Numbered from the stretch's first letter, positions 1 through 13,400 are shown. The stretch: DNA of 64,000 nt from Antedon mediterranea (GCF_964355755.1 NC_092673.1:16745001-16809000), one strand, 5' to 3'. Program-made: numbers and translations. Notes: generated from the letters alone by a model not told the origin.

Positions 1-2852
1 TAACAATGTTAATATTAAATCTATGGTAAAGATTATCTATAAACAATTGTATAACAGGAACTCAATAATCAAAACAAACAAATCATTAATAACAATGTTA
101 ATATTAAATCTATGGTAAAGATTATCTATAAACAATTGTATAACAGGAACTCAATAATCAAAACAAACAAATCATTAATAACAATGTTAATATTAAATCT
201 ATGGTAAAGAAATCTATAAACAATTGTATAACAGGAACTCAATAAACAAAACAAACAAATCATTAATAACAATGTTAATATTAAAATCTATGGTTTAAGA
301 TTATCTATAAACAATTGTATAACAGGAACTCAATAATCAAAACAAACAAATCATTAATAACAATGTTAATATTAAAATCTATGGTTTAAGATTATCTATA
401 AACAATTGTATAACAGGAACTCAATAATCAAAACAAACAAATCATTAATAACAATGTTAATATTAAATCTATGGTAAAGATTATCTATAAACAATTGTAT
501 AACAGGAACTCAATAATCAAAACAAACAAATCATTAATAACAATGTTAATATTAAATCTATGGTAAAGATTATCTATAAACAATTGTATAACATGAACTC
601 AATAATCAAAACTAACAAATCATTAATAACAATGTTAATATTAAATCTATGGTAAAGATTATCTATAAACAATTGTATAACAGGAACTCAATAATCAAAA
701 CAAACAAATCATTAATAACAATGTTAATATTAAATCTATGGTAAAGATTATCTATAAACAATTGTATAACAGGAACTCAATAAAACAAAACAAACAAATC
801 ATTAATAACAATGTTAATAAAGATTATCTATAAACAATTGTATAACAGGAACTCAATAATCAAAACAAACAAATCATTAATAACAATGTTAATATTAAAT
901 CTATGGTAAAGATTATCTATAAACAATTGTATAACAGGAACTCAATAATCAAAACAAACAAATCATTAATAACAATGTTAATATTAAATCTATGGTAAAG
1001 ATTATCTATAAACAATTGTATAACAGGAACTCAATAATCAAAACAAACAAATCATTAATAACAATGTTAATATTAAATCTATGGTAAAGAAATCTATAAA
1101 CAATTGTATAACAGGAACTCAATAAACAAAACAAACAAATCATTAATAACAATGTTAATATTAAAATCTATGGTTTAAGATTATCTATAAACAATTGTAT
1201 AACAGGAACTCAATAATCAAAACAAACAAATCATTAATAACAATGTTAATATTAAAATCTATGGTTTAAGATTATCTATAAACAATTGTATAACAGGAAC
1301 TCAATAATCAAAACAAACAAATCATTAATAACAATGTTAATATTAAATCTATGGTAAAGATTATCTATAAACAATTGTATAACAGGAACTCAATAATCAA
1401 AACAAACAAATCATTAATAACAATGTTAATATTAAATCTATGGTAAAGATTATCTATAAACAATTGTATAACATGAACTCAATAATCAAAACTAACAAAT
1501 CATTAATAACAATGTTAATATTAAATCTATGGTAAAGATTATCTATAAACAATTGTATAACAGGAACTCAATAATCAAAACAAACAAATCATTAATAACA
1601 ATGTTAATATTAAATCTATGGTAAAGATTATCTATAAACAATTGTATAACAGGAACTCAATAATCAAAACAAACAAATCATTAATAACAATGTTAATATT
1701 AAATCTATGGTAAAGATTATCTGATAACAATTGTATAACAGGAACTCAATAATAAAAACTAACAAATCATTAATAACAATGTTAATATTAAAATCTATGG
1801 TTTAAGATTATCTATAAACAATTGTATAACAGGAACTCAATAATCAAAACAAACAAATCATTAATAACAATGTTAATATTAAATCTATGGTTTAAGATTA
1901 TCTATAAACAATTGTATAACAGGAACTCAATAATCAAAACAAACAAATCATTAATAACAATGTTAATATTAAATCTATGGTAAAGATTATCTATAAACAA
2001 TTGTATAACACAGGGAAAATTTTCATTTAAAAATTTTGTTTAGCAATATTGCTAATCAAACTGATTTTTAGGTCGAGAAATATAGTTTTGTATAGTATTG
2101 TTTGCTACACAATTTTCAAAATGTGTAGCAATAAGGTTGTTTTGTATAGCTTTTTGCTACGCTACACTGGCGAAAATGTTCCCTGTAACAGGAACTCAAT
2201 AATCAAAACAAACAAATCATTAATAACAATGTTAATATTAAATCTATGGTAAAGATTATCTATAAACAATTGTATAACAGGAACTCAATAATCAAAACAA
2301 ACAAATCATTAATAACAATGTTAATATTAAATCTATGGTAAAGATTATCTATAAACAATTGTATAACAGGAACTCAATAAACAAAACAAACAAATCATTA
2401 ATAACAATGTTAATATTAAAATCTATGGTTTAAGATTATCTATAAACAATTGTATAACAGGAACTCAATAATCAAAACAAACAAATCATTAATAACAATG
2501 TTAATATTAAATCTATGGTAAAGAAATCTATAAACAATTGTATAACAGGAACTCAATAAACAAAACAAACAAATCATTAATAACAATGTTAATATTAAAT
2601 CTATGGTAAAGAAAAGATTATCTGATAACAATTGTATAACATGAACTCAATAATCAAAACAAACTAATCATTAATAACAATGTTAATATTAAATCTATGG
2701 TTTAAGATTATCTGATAACAATTGTATAACATGAACTCAATAATCAAAACAAACTAATCATTAATAACAATGTTAATATTAAATCTATGGTAAAGATTAT
2801 CTATAAACAATTGTATAACAGGAACTCAATAAACAAACAAAACAAACTAATC
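1..2852. repeat. 89-bp AT-rich satellite array
   Basis: About 30 head-to-tail copies of an 89-bp monomer that begins TAACAATGTTAATATTAAAT and contains CAATTGTATAACAGGAACTC. Monomers differ by small indels (GGTAAAG versus GGTTTAAG, TCAAAAC versus AACAAAAC). The same variant order recurs after 880 bp, so there is a higher-order repeat of about ten monomers. One MITE interrupts the array. No coding capacity. Confidence 0.95.
2011..2185 (+). mobile_element. 175-bp MITE inside the 89-bp satellite
   Basis: Inverted ends CAGGGAAAATTTTC and GAAAATGTTCCCTG enclose an AT-rich core. The satellite word TAACA lies on both sides (2006-2010 and 2186-2190), consistent with a 5-bp target duplication. A second, end-truncated copy lies in the opposite orientation near 32.1 kb inside a different satellite. 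The superfamily is not certain; CAGGG ends occur in several DNA transposon groups. Confidence 0.75.
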
Positions 2853-4048
2853 AATTAATTTTTTTTAATAACAATTTTTACCCTGGATTTCTGTATAAAT
2901 GTTATAATGAACTTTGACTTGTATTAATTGAGAATACCTGTTTTTAATCCCACTATCAGAAAGGATTACATAATTGCAGCCAATAAAAATCTAATTCAAA
3001 CCAAATTAATAATAATATGTCTGAGAACTTACTTACAGTAGACAGATTAATTAACAATTGCAAAATGATTTTTTAAGCATTTTATAGCAATTATTTATAA
3101 TAAAAACTAGATTTGAACTTGTCATGGTAATGAGTTAGGCTATTGCACAATGCATTGTAACACACACATACTATTATGTGCAATTGTACGAACAGCATAG
3201 CCGTAGGCTTAATCCATTTCAGTCGATCAAAGGGGTATTTCTACCGTTCAACAAGCGTCAACATTTGACCGTAATAGCATTGTAAACAGTTTAGTTGATG
3301 GTTAGTTTTTATTTTACGCAACTCGCGTTTATTTAAACATTTGAATATGATGACTTTTTCAAAATGAAAAATAAATTCATATGTCTGAAAGATACTTGTT
3401 TGAGTAAATTGGAAGAAAACTGATAAAAATTAAGTAAGGCAATAAGATGATGTAGCTGCTCACAATTAAAATAGTGAGATAGATAGTAGTTTTTGTTTCA
3501 TTATGCAATGATAAATAAAAAAATAAAATTAATGTGAAGTAGGATTGCCCTTCCCATGGATTTATTTTTTCCTTCTTGATATACCTTACCAATAATTAAC
3601 CAGTTTATAGGCCAATAAATAATATTATCAATACTATTATCACAATATAAAATGGCATAGTAGGCCTCTACTAACCAAACGGAGTCTCCCTAATTAGCCT
3701 TTAGTGAAAATTGTTTTTTATACCTAAACAATTCCTTCAAAACACACATTATTATCCTAAAGCACAACATATTATTAATTTGCACTTTTTTTTATAAAGC
3801 TAACATTATTATTATTGGTAATTTGTGAATCTTTATTTTACAGTTTTAATTCTACATGTTATCCTATTTCTTATAGAATTACTTTACATTTACCTACTCA
3901 ATGTGCAAGGTGTCCTTTAAATTGAGTAAATGGCTCAGCCCAGAGATATATAAAGAGTTACAACATTGAATGATTAGAAGCCATTTGTTTATTTTGTATA
4001 GCGTTTTCCTGTAGTTCATGCATTATTTTTAGATCTATGAAATAATGC
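2853..4048. other. Intergenic, no gene recognised
   Basis: AT-rich sequence with only short open frames. No splice-consistent coding segment, RNA gene or repeat boundary was recognised. Confidence 0.5.
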
Positions 4049-4051
4049 TTA

Positions 4052-4978
4052 CGCCCGTATTCTTAAACTGGACTTTAGTCGTAGTTCGAGCTAAAACTAA
4101 AAAAATGACGTCATTTTAATTCATAAACCGAACTTCAACTAAATCGCCGACTAATTCAGGCTAACCTCGACTAAATCGAGACGGATTTTGATCGATTTTT
4201 TTAGTCCTGAAGGAGGCAGGCTAAATGGTCGACTAAATGGTTTTTAAACGATGTTTATAAAAAACGTAACAGTCATTGAGTTGTTATATTGGCCAGATAT
4301 TGAAGAATGAAATATCTATATTTATATTAGCTTAATTAAATATACATTGGTATAAGTTATAATAATGAAAATAATCTTTATTTAGAACTGTATACAAATT
4401 ACATTATTTTCTTCGCGCAAGTCCGACTTGAGCTACGTCACGCCATAGCGACAATGGGAGATGCGGCAATTCACCACGCGATGGAATGTTTAGGGGGCCT
4501 AGCGCTTTCTTGTCACGCTATGAAGTGCGTGGTTCGTCGCGATCATACTTTGTTGGGGGCCTAGAAAATATAAAAGTTACCGTACCGCCGTGGTTCCTAA
4601 ATATATTTTGAAGATTTTATTTGTTGTTAATCAAATATACTTCACTGTTAAATTAATACTGATCTTGTTCTTATAATTAACGATTAAAATTATTTTTCAT
4701 GTATATAGTCCTGATGCGTAAAAAGTGTTGTAAGAAATGGAAAGTGATATCAATGCGCAAAATTTCGTCTGCTCCTCAAATACTCTCTTGTCATTGGCCA
4801 ATGTATAGCCTTTGTTACCCAGACGTGTGCAACTCGACTAAAAGCTCGACTTCATTAAGTCGAACTGCAAACTTCGACTACTTCGTTTTTTAATCGAATT
4901 TGAAGTAATAGCTCGAACTACGACTTTTTCAAGTCGAACTTCGAACTACGACTAAAGTCCGGTTTAAGAATACGGGCG
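4052..4978. mobile_element. Harbinger-like non-autonomous element, copy 1
   Basis: Long inverted ends: CGCCCGTATTCTTAAACTGG at the left and its complement ending AAGAATACGGGCG at the right, followed inward by repeated GACTAAAGTC/AGTCGAACT words. Flanked by TTA on both sides (4049-4051, 4979-4981), the 3-bp TWA-type duplication typical of PIF/Harbinger elements. No transposase is visible. A nearly identical copy sits at 22219-23137 and a lone terminus at 9091. Confidence 0.8.
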
Positions 4979-5167
4979 TTAGATTCTGTTTATATTTTAG
5001 TAATTTATTTTATTAATGGTCTTGATTCGGTAGCCTATATGTATTTTTTATAATGAACAAAAAAATAAATGCTACATGCAAGTTGTGATAAATCAAGTCA
5101 TATAACACACATATTCATCCCTCTTTATGGCTCTGTGTTTTTAACACAAACTGCTCCACCAACTTTA

Positions 5168-5719
5168 TTAAAGATGTATTGTCCCTTGAAACACAAAAAA
5201 ATGAAGGTCAAAATATTCTAAATTTAAATTGGCCATATCAAAGTAATATTAAAGTTATACACTTTAAGTCAAAAATTTTAGCCAAAAACAACAATTTTGC
5301 GTAATTAACAGGTAAATTAATTTGATTACATTTCGTCTGGAAAATCGTCGCGAGCGAAAGATAAACAAAGATTTCAAACCATTATGCATGATGCTAATTA
5401 GGATTGTTTACAACTCGTCACGGTTGAGAAGGTGTTCTCACACAGATCGAGAGGAAGTTTCATGATTATGCATACAGCGAGTAGCCAGACATGCGCGTTG
5501 CATTATAAGATGTGTTTTGATCGAAAACTTTGACTGGAAGTCAAAGTTATTTTTTGAACAAAAAAACATCTGTATTTCAGTTAAATGATTGAATTTTTTC
5601 CGACTAATTTTTGGTGAAAGTTTAATAACTATTATGATACTTCGAAATGAACCACTTTTTTCGGAAATCTTTTTTTAAATATTTGTTTTGAATTGGTCAA
5701 AGGGACAATACATCTTTAA
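5168..5719. mobile_element. TTAA-flanked MITE of about 550 bp
   Basis: Inverted ends TTAAAGATGTATTGTCCCTT and AAGGGACAATACATCTTTAA, each with TTAA at its outer edge. TTAA target sites are used by piggyBac and Kolobok elements. No coding capacity. Confidence 0.75.
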
Positions 5720-5863
5720 ATTTCCAAGACTCGTTCATCATTTCATTTGTAATAATTTGCCTTTATTATTTGCCTTTATTATTTTCTTTCTTTCTTTCTT
5801 TCAATCATCAATAAATCTTATAATGTACTAGCCCAATTATTTATTCTTTGCCGCAAGTACTTC

Positions 5864-8110
5864 CAGTGTTCTCCCCAGGATTCACATCAAGCGTCATGCT
5901 TCCGTCCCCCGATTTTTGGTAATTGACACCCTAGATGGCCGGAAATTCATGCTGAATGACACCTCTAGTTTGGTCGGAAACGACACTTATAGTGCACTAC
6001 CTACTTTTACGCGATAAGAAAACAATTTTTCGTTCATTACGAATGTCAGGGGGAAGTCCCCAATTTTAAAAAAGGCCTACTCATCAGTAGGACAACTCTA
6101 ATTGGCCGGAAATGACACTTCATAGCGCGTTAGCAAACAGCAAAACGATCGTAGCCTACTTTTTCCGCGGGTAAACATACGCAATAAGAAACATTTTTTG
6201 CGTTCATTACAAACGTCAGGGGGAAGTCCCCAATGACAAAAAATAGGCCTACTCGTCAGTAGAACAACTCTAGTTGGCCGGAAATGACACTTAGCGCGCT
6301 AGCAAACTGCAGAATGATCGTACTGTAGCCTACTTTTTCCGCCGGTAAATATACCCGATAAGGGGGATTAGTTCCCGATGAAATACAGCCCGACTAGTTA
6401 GTAGGACACCTTTAGTTGGCCGGAAAGGACACTTCATTTTTTTGTCTTTTATGGGCTCGTCCCACTTTTATTTCAGTTTGCAGTAAAAATTAAAAACAAA
6501 GGTCATGTTCTCCATTTTTCTTGTCACATGCAAGTGACGCGTACATATTTGTGATTATTGTTAAAACTTGTTTTATTTTAATGACATAGTATATTTAAAA
6601 GTGAATAAAAAAAAAATTTACAATTATTAAAAACATTTACTTATGACCTACATATATATACAAGCATGCTGAATATTGCGGATTTCATATAAATTATTAA
6701 AATTGTCTAGAAACATAATCAAGGGTTACATTTAAAATCACTTGAAATAAAAAAGGGCTACACATTTATATTAAAACTTATACAGCATATGTCACACAAA
6801 TATAAAATACAATTGTAAATCGTAGGGAGAGAGATCTCCAGCACATATATATTTTAATTATTCAATAAGTCAAATATCTTGTCTTTACTATTTTTCCATT
6901 TCTGATCAGCAGTATAAAAGTCATACGAATAGTCATTAGATATGAGGTTTATAATTTCATTTTTAAATAGACCCCAAATATTTGCAGATTCTTTTTTTTT
7001 CTGTCGTTTCTAGTTCTTTATATATTATGGAGGATTTATATACAAAATGTAAAAACTGAAATTAATTCGTTTACAAGTTTGTTTGTTGTTCCCAAAATTA
7101 CATTAACCCACTTTGGGAAGTCTTGCTGTACTGTAACCTCATTTGGAAGACACTGAACCAGCATATCTTTAAGCTTTTTCCAGACTGGTTGAATAGTTTT
7201 ACATGCAATTAATAAGTGTTCTTCATTTTCTATATGATTTTTACACTTATTACATTTGTCTGTTGTGGATAATTTCCATCTTTTTAGTATTTTTTTACAT
7301 ATAAGGATTCGATGTAACAACTTAAAATTAAATTGAGCTACTTTTACGATGTGTTTCATTCTACATACTTTTCTATTCCATATTTCATTCCTGTCAATAA
7401 TTTCATCTCTAAATTCTATTTCCCATTTCATTTGAGGAAAGGACACTTCATAGCGCGCTAGCAAACAGCAGAACAATCGTAGCCTTCTTGATTGGAATGC
7501 AAATGTATGATCGATGCAGCTAGCAAATGAATTGCGCCTAGCAATTTAATTATTTTTTATGGTGTGTGCATACGTAACCGACGAAAGAGTAATTAAATTT
7601 TACCAATCCATAGAGAGTCAATTAATTCAGTGTGGTATTGAAAATATCATTAATAATTTATTTGTTAATGCACATAACATTTTTACAAGAAAATATACAA
7701 TCATTATTTTAACTTTATTTACAATATACAAGTTACCGCATTTTAAACGATTCAGGCAACAGCCAATACTAGAGATCGAAAGAGGAACATGGCAGGAACA
7801 AAACATGAGTTTACATCTCTCGGTGGCGGCCGATGAAAGTGCGTCTCAGTCGCAGTAACATTTTGTTACGCAGTCTTTTGTTTTTCGTCTAGTGGTCATG
7901 TCACGTGTCTCGTATGCATTGGGCACTTTATGCATGCCTCAGCTCTAGAAAGTACCTGCCTGTTATTAATCCATTTTTAGAAAGGTTGTGGTTGATATTT
8001 TTAAGCGTCACGGATAAGGTTTTAAGCGTCACAGCCGACCGTAAAGCGTCACGGCAGAGAACCCAAGCGTCACGATACGGTGACGCTTCAAGGGCCTGGG
8101 GAGAACACTG
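5864..8110. mobile_element. hAT-like element with internal repeats
   Basis: Inverted ends CAGTGTTCTCCCCAGG at the left and CCTGGGGAGAACACTG at the right; CAGTG-type ends are typical of hAT elements. A clear 8-bp target duplication was not found. The left half carries about three diverged repeats of roughly 190 bp with the words GGCCGGAAATGACACTT and AGGGGGAAGTCCCCAA. The right end has four GCGTCACG-type words. A LINE fragment has inserted inside. An ORF at 7559-7858 within it is unrecognised, and no transposase was identified. Confidence 0.7.
6438..7435 (-). mobile_element. 5'-truncated LINE insertion
   Basis: Flanked by a perfect 16-bp duplication GGAAAGGACACTTCAT (6422-6437 and 7436-7451) with a T-run just inside the left copy, as expected of a minus-strand LINE with its 3' end at the left. 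The minus-strand reading (about 7430 down to 7036) has the FNFKLLHRIL segment and a CxxC...H...C cluster matching the zinc-binding tail that follows many LINE reverse transcriptases. The reading frame breaks after that. Confidence 0.85.
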
Positions 8111-8379
8111 AATTACATTTTTTTAAATATAAGAAAACGTTTAAAGTATTTTGTTGCTCCTAATCTATACTTTACATGGGTTAATGGAGATAATTTTGAC
8201 ACAATTTGATCTGTATATCACATGACTTTTAAGTTTAACCCAATGTCGTAACTCTTTGTATATGGTACTGGCTCCGCCCATAATTTGTTCGTTTACATTG
8301 GTTGAATAGGAATTATGATATCTTCCTAACACTATCTTTGTTTATATTAAGTTTGCAAACGATAGATAGGTAAACACGA

Positions 8380-8585
8380 TTTATATTTTCTATTTAATAG
8401 GCTGGTATGCAAGACTGATTGGGAAGTCATGTGACGCACAGAAGCAGTGACAATTATAAACACCTTATTATAGTCAAGTAGCGTCTGTTGATGTAGAGCT
8501 GTTAGTCAGACTGATTTACCAGTGGATGGAGGATTGTTTCCAGAGTAGGGTACCAACAATTCTGTTGTTCAGATTCAGTTGTAGT
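8380..8585 (+). promoter_or_regulatory. Gene A promoter and first non-coding exon (shared module)
   Basis: This block matches 47355-47567 upstream of gene B: common words are TGCAAGACTGATT, GGAAGTCATGTGAC, CACAGAA, ATAAACACCTT, TAGCGTC, GATGTAGAGCTGT and the donor context AGTGTGAG. The donor GT|GTGAGT at 8586 would end a 5'UTR exon that splices to 10395. The transcription start is not determined. The contained ORF at 8526 is not conserved in the gene B copy and is probably untranslated leader. Confidence 0.6.
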
Positions 8586-8591
8586 GTGAGT

Positions 8592-9699
8592 TTTTTATAT
8601 TATTTTAACAGAATATTTAATTTAACTTTACAGAATTGTGCTTTGTTTTATGACAATTACAGGAATAGCAATACTTTGTTTGGAAATGTTGGTTCATGGC
8701 AACCCAGTTGCATCCATTGAAGTGTTTCTCAACTATTTTATTTTTACAGCAAAAATTGCAATACAATAAAATTACAGATTTTAATTCGAAATTCAGAGGC
8801 TTAAAAGGTAATCTTGGTGAACACTACAAGGGTGATCACTATCTTTTGCTCAAATTCTGCCTATGTTATCACTTACCTTTCATTTCAGGCTTTTCATTTA
8901 ATAGCACATAAATTGTTCAATAAACTTGTGTTAAAATGTTAATATCAAACGTACTAATGTCTGTTGTTGGAGAGTACAAAGGTCACAGAAGTTAGGCTGC
9001 TGAATATCTTGTAGTACTAAGTATATATTGAACGAAACATGTCTGACATGAAAATAAAAAAAGGTGTATTAGCCTGATAGTACAGTGATACGCCCGTATT
9101 CTTAAACCGGACTTTAGTCGTAGTTTGAACTTTGACTTTAAAAAGTGTTAGTTACTGTACAGTTACAGGCTCTAGACCCCTTGATTTCTATGCTACAATT
9201 TACCCAATAAATATAGGCATATTTTGAACTTTAAAGGTCACTTCTTTTTAAAATTGAAAAAATGGATTGACACAATTATTGCGCATCAGTTTTTTGCACA
9301 CAGTATTTTATTTATGCATTATGAAAAATGGAAAAAGTGGCTACCCTAAATCTGATTAAAATTGCCTCAAAAGACGCTAGAACGCGTTGCTTCAAGGGGC
9401 TTCGCCATCTGGACCCCCACCGGGGGCCCTTGGCGGCCCCTCCCTGACACCCAGCCTAGAGAGAGATTAACCAAATTATTAACCAAATAACTGATACGTT
9501 TTTCTGATACTCACAATTGCCTAGAGGGATGTTTTTGCCGTTTTTTTAGGGTGTAAAGTATAGCGGCCAAACTGAATGGGAGCCATTTGTTGTGTATTAA
9601 TTAAAGAAAAGTCATAATTGCCGTTTGGGAAAATGAATCCACAAAACAATGTTTCCAGTTGTTGATCTTTCAATCAATTATTATGAACAAAATAATAAT
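8592..9699. other. Gene A leader intron, first part
   Basis: Contains no recognised exon. It holds a lone terminus of the Harbinger-like element at 9091-9131 (CGCCCGTATTCTTAAACCGG) and a GC-rich repeat-like patch near 9390-9450 (GGGGCTTCGCC, CGGGGGCCCTTGG). Confidence 0.5.
9091..9131. mobile_element. Solo terminus of the Harbinger-like element
   Basis: About 40 bp matching the left inverted end of the elements at 4052 and 22219, then unrelated sequence. This is a truncated relic. Confidence 0.7.
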
Positions 9700-10337
9700 C
9701 TTCATTCAGTAACGCCAGCATACAAGTCATCTTCATTCAGTAACACCAGCATACAGGTCGTCTTCATTCAGTAACGCCAGCATACAGGTCATCTTCATGT
9801 AGTAACACCAGCATACAGGTCGTCTTCATTCAGTAACGCCAGCACACAGGTCATCTTCATTCAGTAACACCAGCATACAGGTCATCTTCATTCAGTAACG
9901 CCAGCATACAGGTCATCTTCATTCAGCAACACCAGCATACAGGTCATCTTCATTCAGTAACGCCAGCATACAGGTCATCTTCATTCAGTAACACCAGCAT
10001 ACAGGAGTCATCTGCATGCAGTAACACCAGCATACATCTCATCTTCATTCAGTAACACCAGCATTTATACAGGTCATCTTCATTCAGTAATATGCAGACA
10101 TACAGGTCATCTTCATTCAGTAACGCCAGCATGCAGGTCATCTTTATTCAGTATCACCATACAGGTCATCTTCATGCAGACGTAACACCAGCATACAGGT
10201 CATCTTTCATTCAGTAACACCAGCATACATGTCATCTTCATTCAGTAACGCCAGCATACAGGTCATCTTCATTCAGTAACACCAGCATACAGGAGTCATC
10301 TTCATGCAGTAACACCAGCATACAGGTCATCTTTCAT
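9700..10337. repeat. 31-bp minisatellite with alternating variants
   Basis: Roughly 20 copies of a unit like TTCATTCAGTAACGCCAGCA followed by TACAGGTCATC. In the first half, AACGCC and AACACC versions alternate almost strictly, giving a 62-bp dimeric repeat. It lies in the leader intron of gene A, just before its start-codon exon. Confidence 0.9.
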
Positions 10338-10394
10338 TCATTTAATGCAAAGGTTTCTGTCTGATGGAATTATGTTTTACATTCATATTTTCAG

Positions 10395-10473
10395 AAGAGA
10401 ATGTGTAGTCTTACTTTTACACTAGAAGCTATCGGCATTAATAATTGTTAAATGAAGACACTGTATTTTTGCA
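10395..10473 (+). promoter_or_regulatory. Gene A 5'UTR with upstream ORF
   Basis: The acceptor TATTTTCAG precedes 10395. The leader contains a 16-codon uORF (ATG 10401, TAA 10449-10451) that ends 22 nt before the coding ATG at 10474. An in-frame TGA at 10453-10455 rules out an upstream extension of the main frame. The main ATG has G at -3 and +4. The uORF could dampen translation; this is inferred. Confidence 0.6.
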
Positions 10474-13400
10474 ATGGAAAGGTACGTTTTTAACAATTAT
10501 TTCAAACAAAAATAACCAGCTCCAATATGTGTTGATATTATTGAAATATGTAACTATTAAAAACAAATTAAAATGTTTGAATAGTTATATTGACATACTT
10601 TATAATCAGAATTTATAGTTCAAACAAAAAGAAAACACTTTGATTTTAAGATATTCTTTTGAGAAAAATACTTCAAAATTCTTAAAAGATTATAAAATCC
10701 AAAATTATTTCTAATAATTTCCATCAATCATTCTCAATAAATACACGGGTATAAATGGATTATTTCTTACATTTTGACAGGAAACTTTTGGAAGAAGCTT
10801 GGTCAAGGAATGATTTGAAAACAATTAAACAAATCTGTAAGACGCAACCAGGTCTTCTGAAATCTATCAATAAGGTATAAAAACAGATATATTTTTATAA
10901 TATTATCAAAGAAGAAATTCTTTTCATTAAAGTTTAAAATTATAGAGGATGTAATTTTATTTAATAGTTTAAAGCTTTTTTACTTAATGAATTACAATTC
11001 TTTTGCATTATCACACTGATGATGGAGGTATAACCTGCATATACTGATTAACCACATTAGGCTAAAAATAATAATATAAATACACACTGATGATGGAGGT
11101 ATAACCTGCATGTACTGATTAACCACATTAGGCTAAAAATAATAATATAAATACACACTGATGATGGAGGTATAACCTGCATATACTGATTAACCACATT
11201 ATACACACTGATGATGGAGGTATAAACCTGCATGTACTGATTAACCACATTAGGCTAAAAATAATAATATAAATACACACTGATGATGGAGGTATAACCT
11301 GCATGTACTGATTAACCACATTAGGCTAAAAATAATAATATAAATACACACTGATGATAGGGGTATAACCTGCATGCACTGATTAACCACATTAGGCTAA
11401 AAATAATAATATAAATACACACTGATGGGTATGGCAAGCCTCAGCTGTCTGGAGTATTCGAAATATTATATTATTAATAATGTGGTAAACCATTCTATTT
11501 TGTTCTACTCATGTATTAATAATGATAATTATGATTATTTACCACAATATTTAGCAGCAATTGTTGTTGTTTGTATTGACAAAAAACAAACAATTTCACA
11601 TAATGTCTGTTGTCAGTATTTATAAACTTCATTATGATTCCTTTCCAGTTTGGTGACCCTCCATTACATTCATATCTGAGGGATCGTGGATATACTGCAC
11701 CTACCTTAGAAATAGTGACTTGTCTCATTCAGCATGGGGCACCAGTAGCATTGCAAAATAAGGTAAATGTACAGGGATTTGCTAGTGTAGTAGGCTAACA
11801 TTCTATAGATATGCTGTGGTAAACCATTCTATTTTGTTCTACTCATTTATTAATAATGATAATTATGATTATTTACCATAATATTTAGTAGCAATTGTTG
11901 TTGTTTGTATTGACAAAAAAAACAAACAATTTCACATAATGTCTGTTGTCAGTATTTATAAACTTTATTGTGATTCCTTTCCAGGATGGTGACACTCCAT
12001 TACATTCATATCTGAGGGATCGTGTATATACTGCACCTACCTTAGAAATAGTGACGTGTCTCATTCAGCATGGGGCACCAGTAGCATTGCAAAATAAGGT
12101 AATGTACAGGGATTTGCTAGTGTAATAGGCTAACATTCTATAGATATGATGTGGTAAACCATCCTATTTTGTTCTACTCATTTATTAATAATGATAATTA
12201 TGATTATTTACCACAATATTTAGTAGCAATTGTTGTTGTTTGTATTGAAAAAAAAAACAAACAATTTTACATAATGTCTGTTGTCAGTATTTATAAACTT
12301 TATTATGATTCCTTTCCAGTATGGTAACACTCCATCACATTCATATCTGAGGCATGGACACTCTACCTCAGAAATAGTGACGTGTCTCATTCAGCATGGG
12401 GCACCAGTAGCATTGCAAAATAAGGTAATGTACAGGGATTTGCTAGTGTAATAGGCTAACATTCTATAGATATGATGTGGTAAACCATTCTATTTTGTTC
12501 TACTCATTTATTAATAATGATAATTATGATTATTTACCACAATATTTAGTAGCAATTGTTGTTGTTTGTATTGAAAAAAAAAACAAACAATTTTACATAA
12601 TGTTTGTTGTCAGTATTTATAAACTTTATTGTGATTCCTTTCCAGCGTGGTGACACTCTATTACATTTACATCTGTTGAGTGTATATACACCTACCTTAG
12701 AAATAGTGACTTGTCTCATTCAGCATGGGACACCAGTAGCATTGCAAAATAAGGTAAATGTGCAGGGATTTGCTAGTGTAATAGGCTAACATTCTATAGA
12801 TATGCTGTGGTAAACCATTCTATTTTGTTCTACTCATTTATTAATAATGATAATTTGATTATTTACCACAATATTTAGCAGCAATTGTTGTTGTTTGTAT
12901 TGACCAAAAAAAACAAACAATTTCACATAATGTCTGTTGTCAGTATTTATAAACTTTATTATGATTCCTTTCCAGGATGGTAACACTCCATTACATTCAT
13001 ATCTGGGGAGTGTACATAAACCTACCTTAGAAATGGTGACTTGTCTCATTCAGCATGGGGCACCATTAGCATTGCAAAATAAGGTAATGTACAGGGATTT
13101 GCTAGTGTAATAGGCTAACATTCTATAGATATGATGTGGTAAACCATTCTATTTTGTTCTACTCATTTATTAATAATGATAATTATGATTATTTATCACA
13201 ATATTTAGCAGCAATTGTTGTTGTTTGTATTGAAAAAAAAAACAAACAATTTCACATAATGTCTGTTGTCAGTATTTATAAACTTCATTATGATTCCTTT
13301 CCAGCGTGGTGACACTCCATTACATTCATATATGAGGAATGGATATCCACTTACCTTAGAAATAGTGACGTGTCTCATTCAGCATGGGGCACCAGTAGCA

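Noticed and set aside
4699-4893. 64-codon ORF
   Set aside because: Lies inside the Harbinger-like MITE and is not preserved in the copy at 22219-23137.
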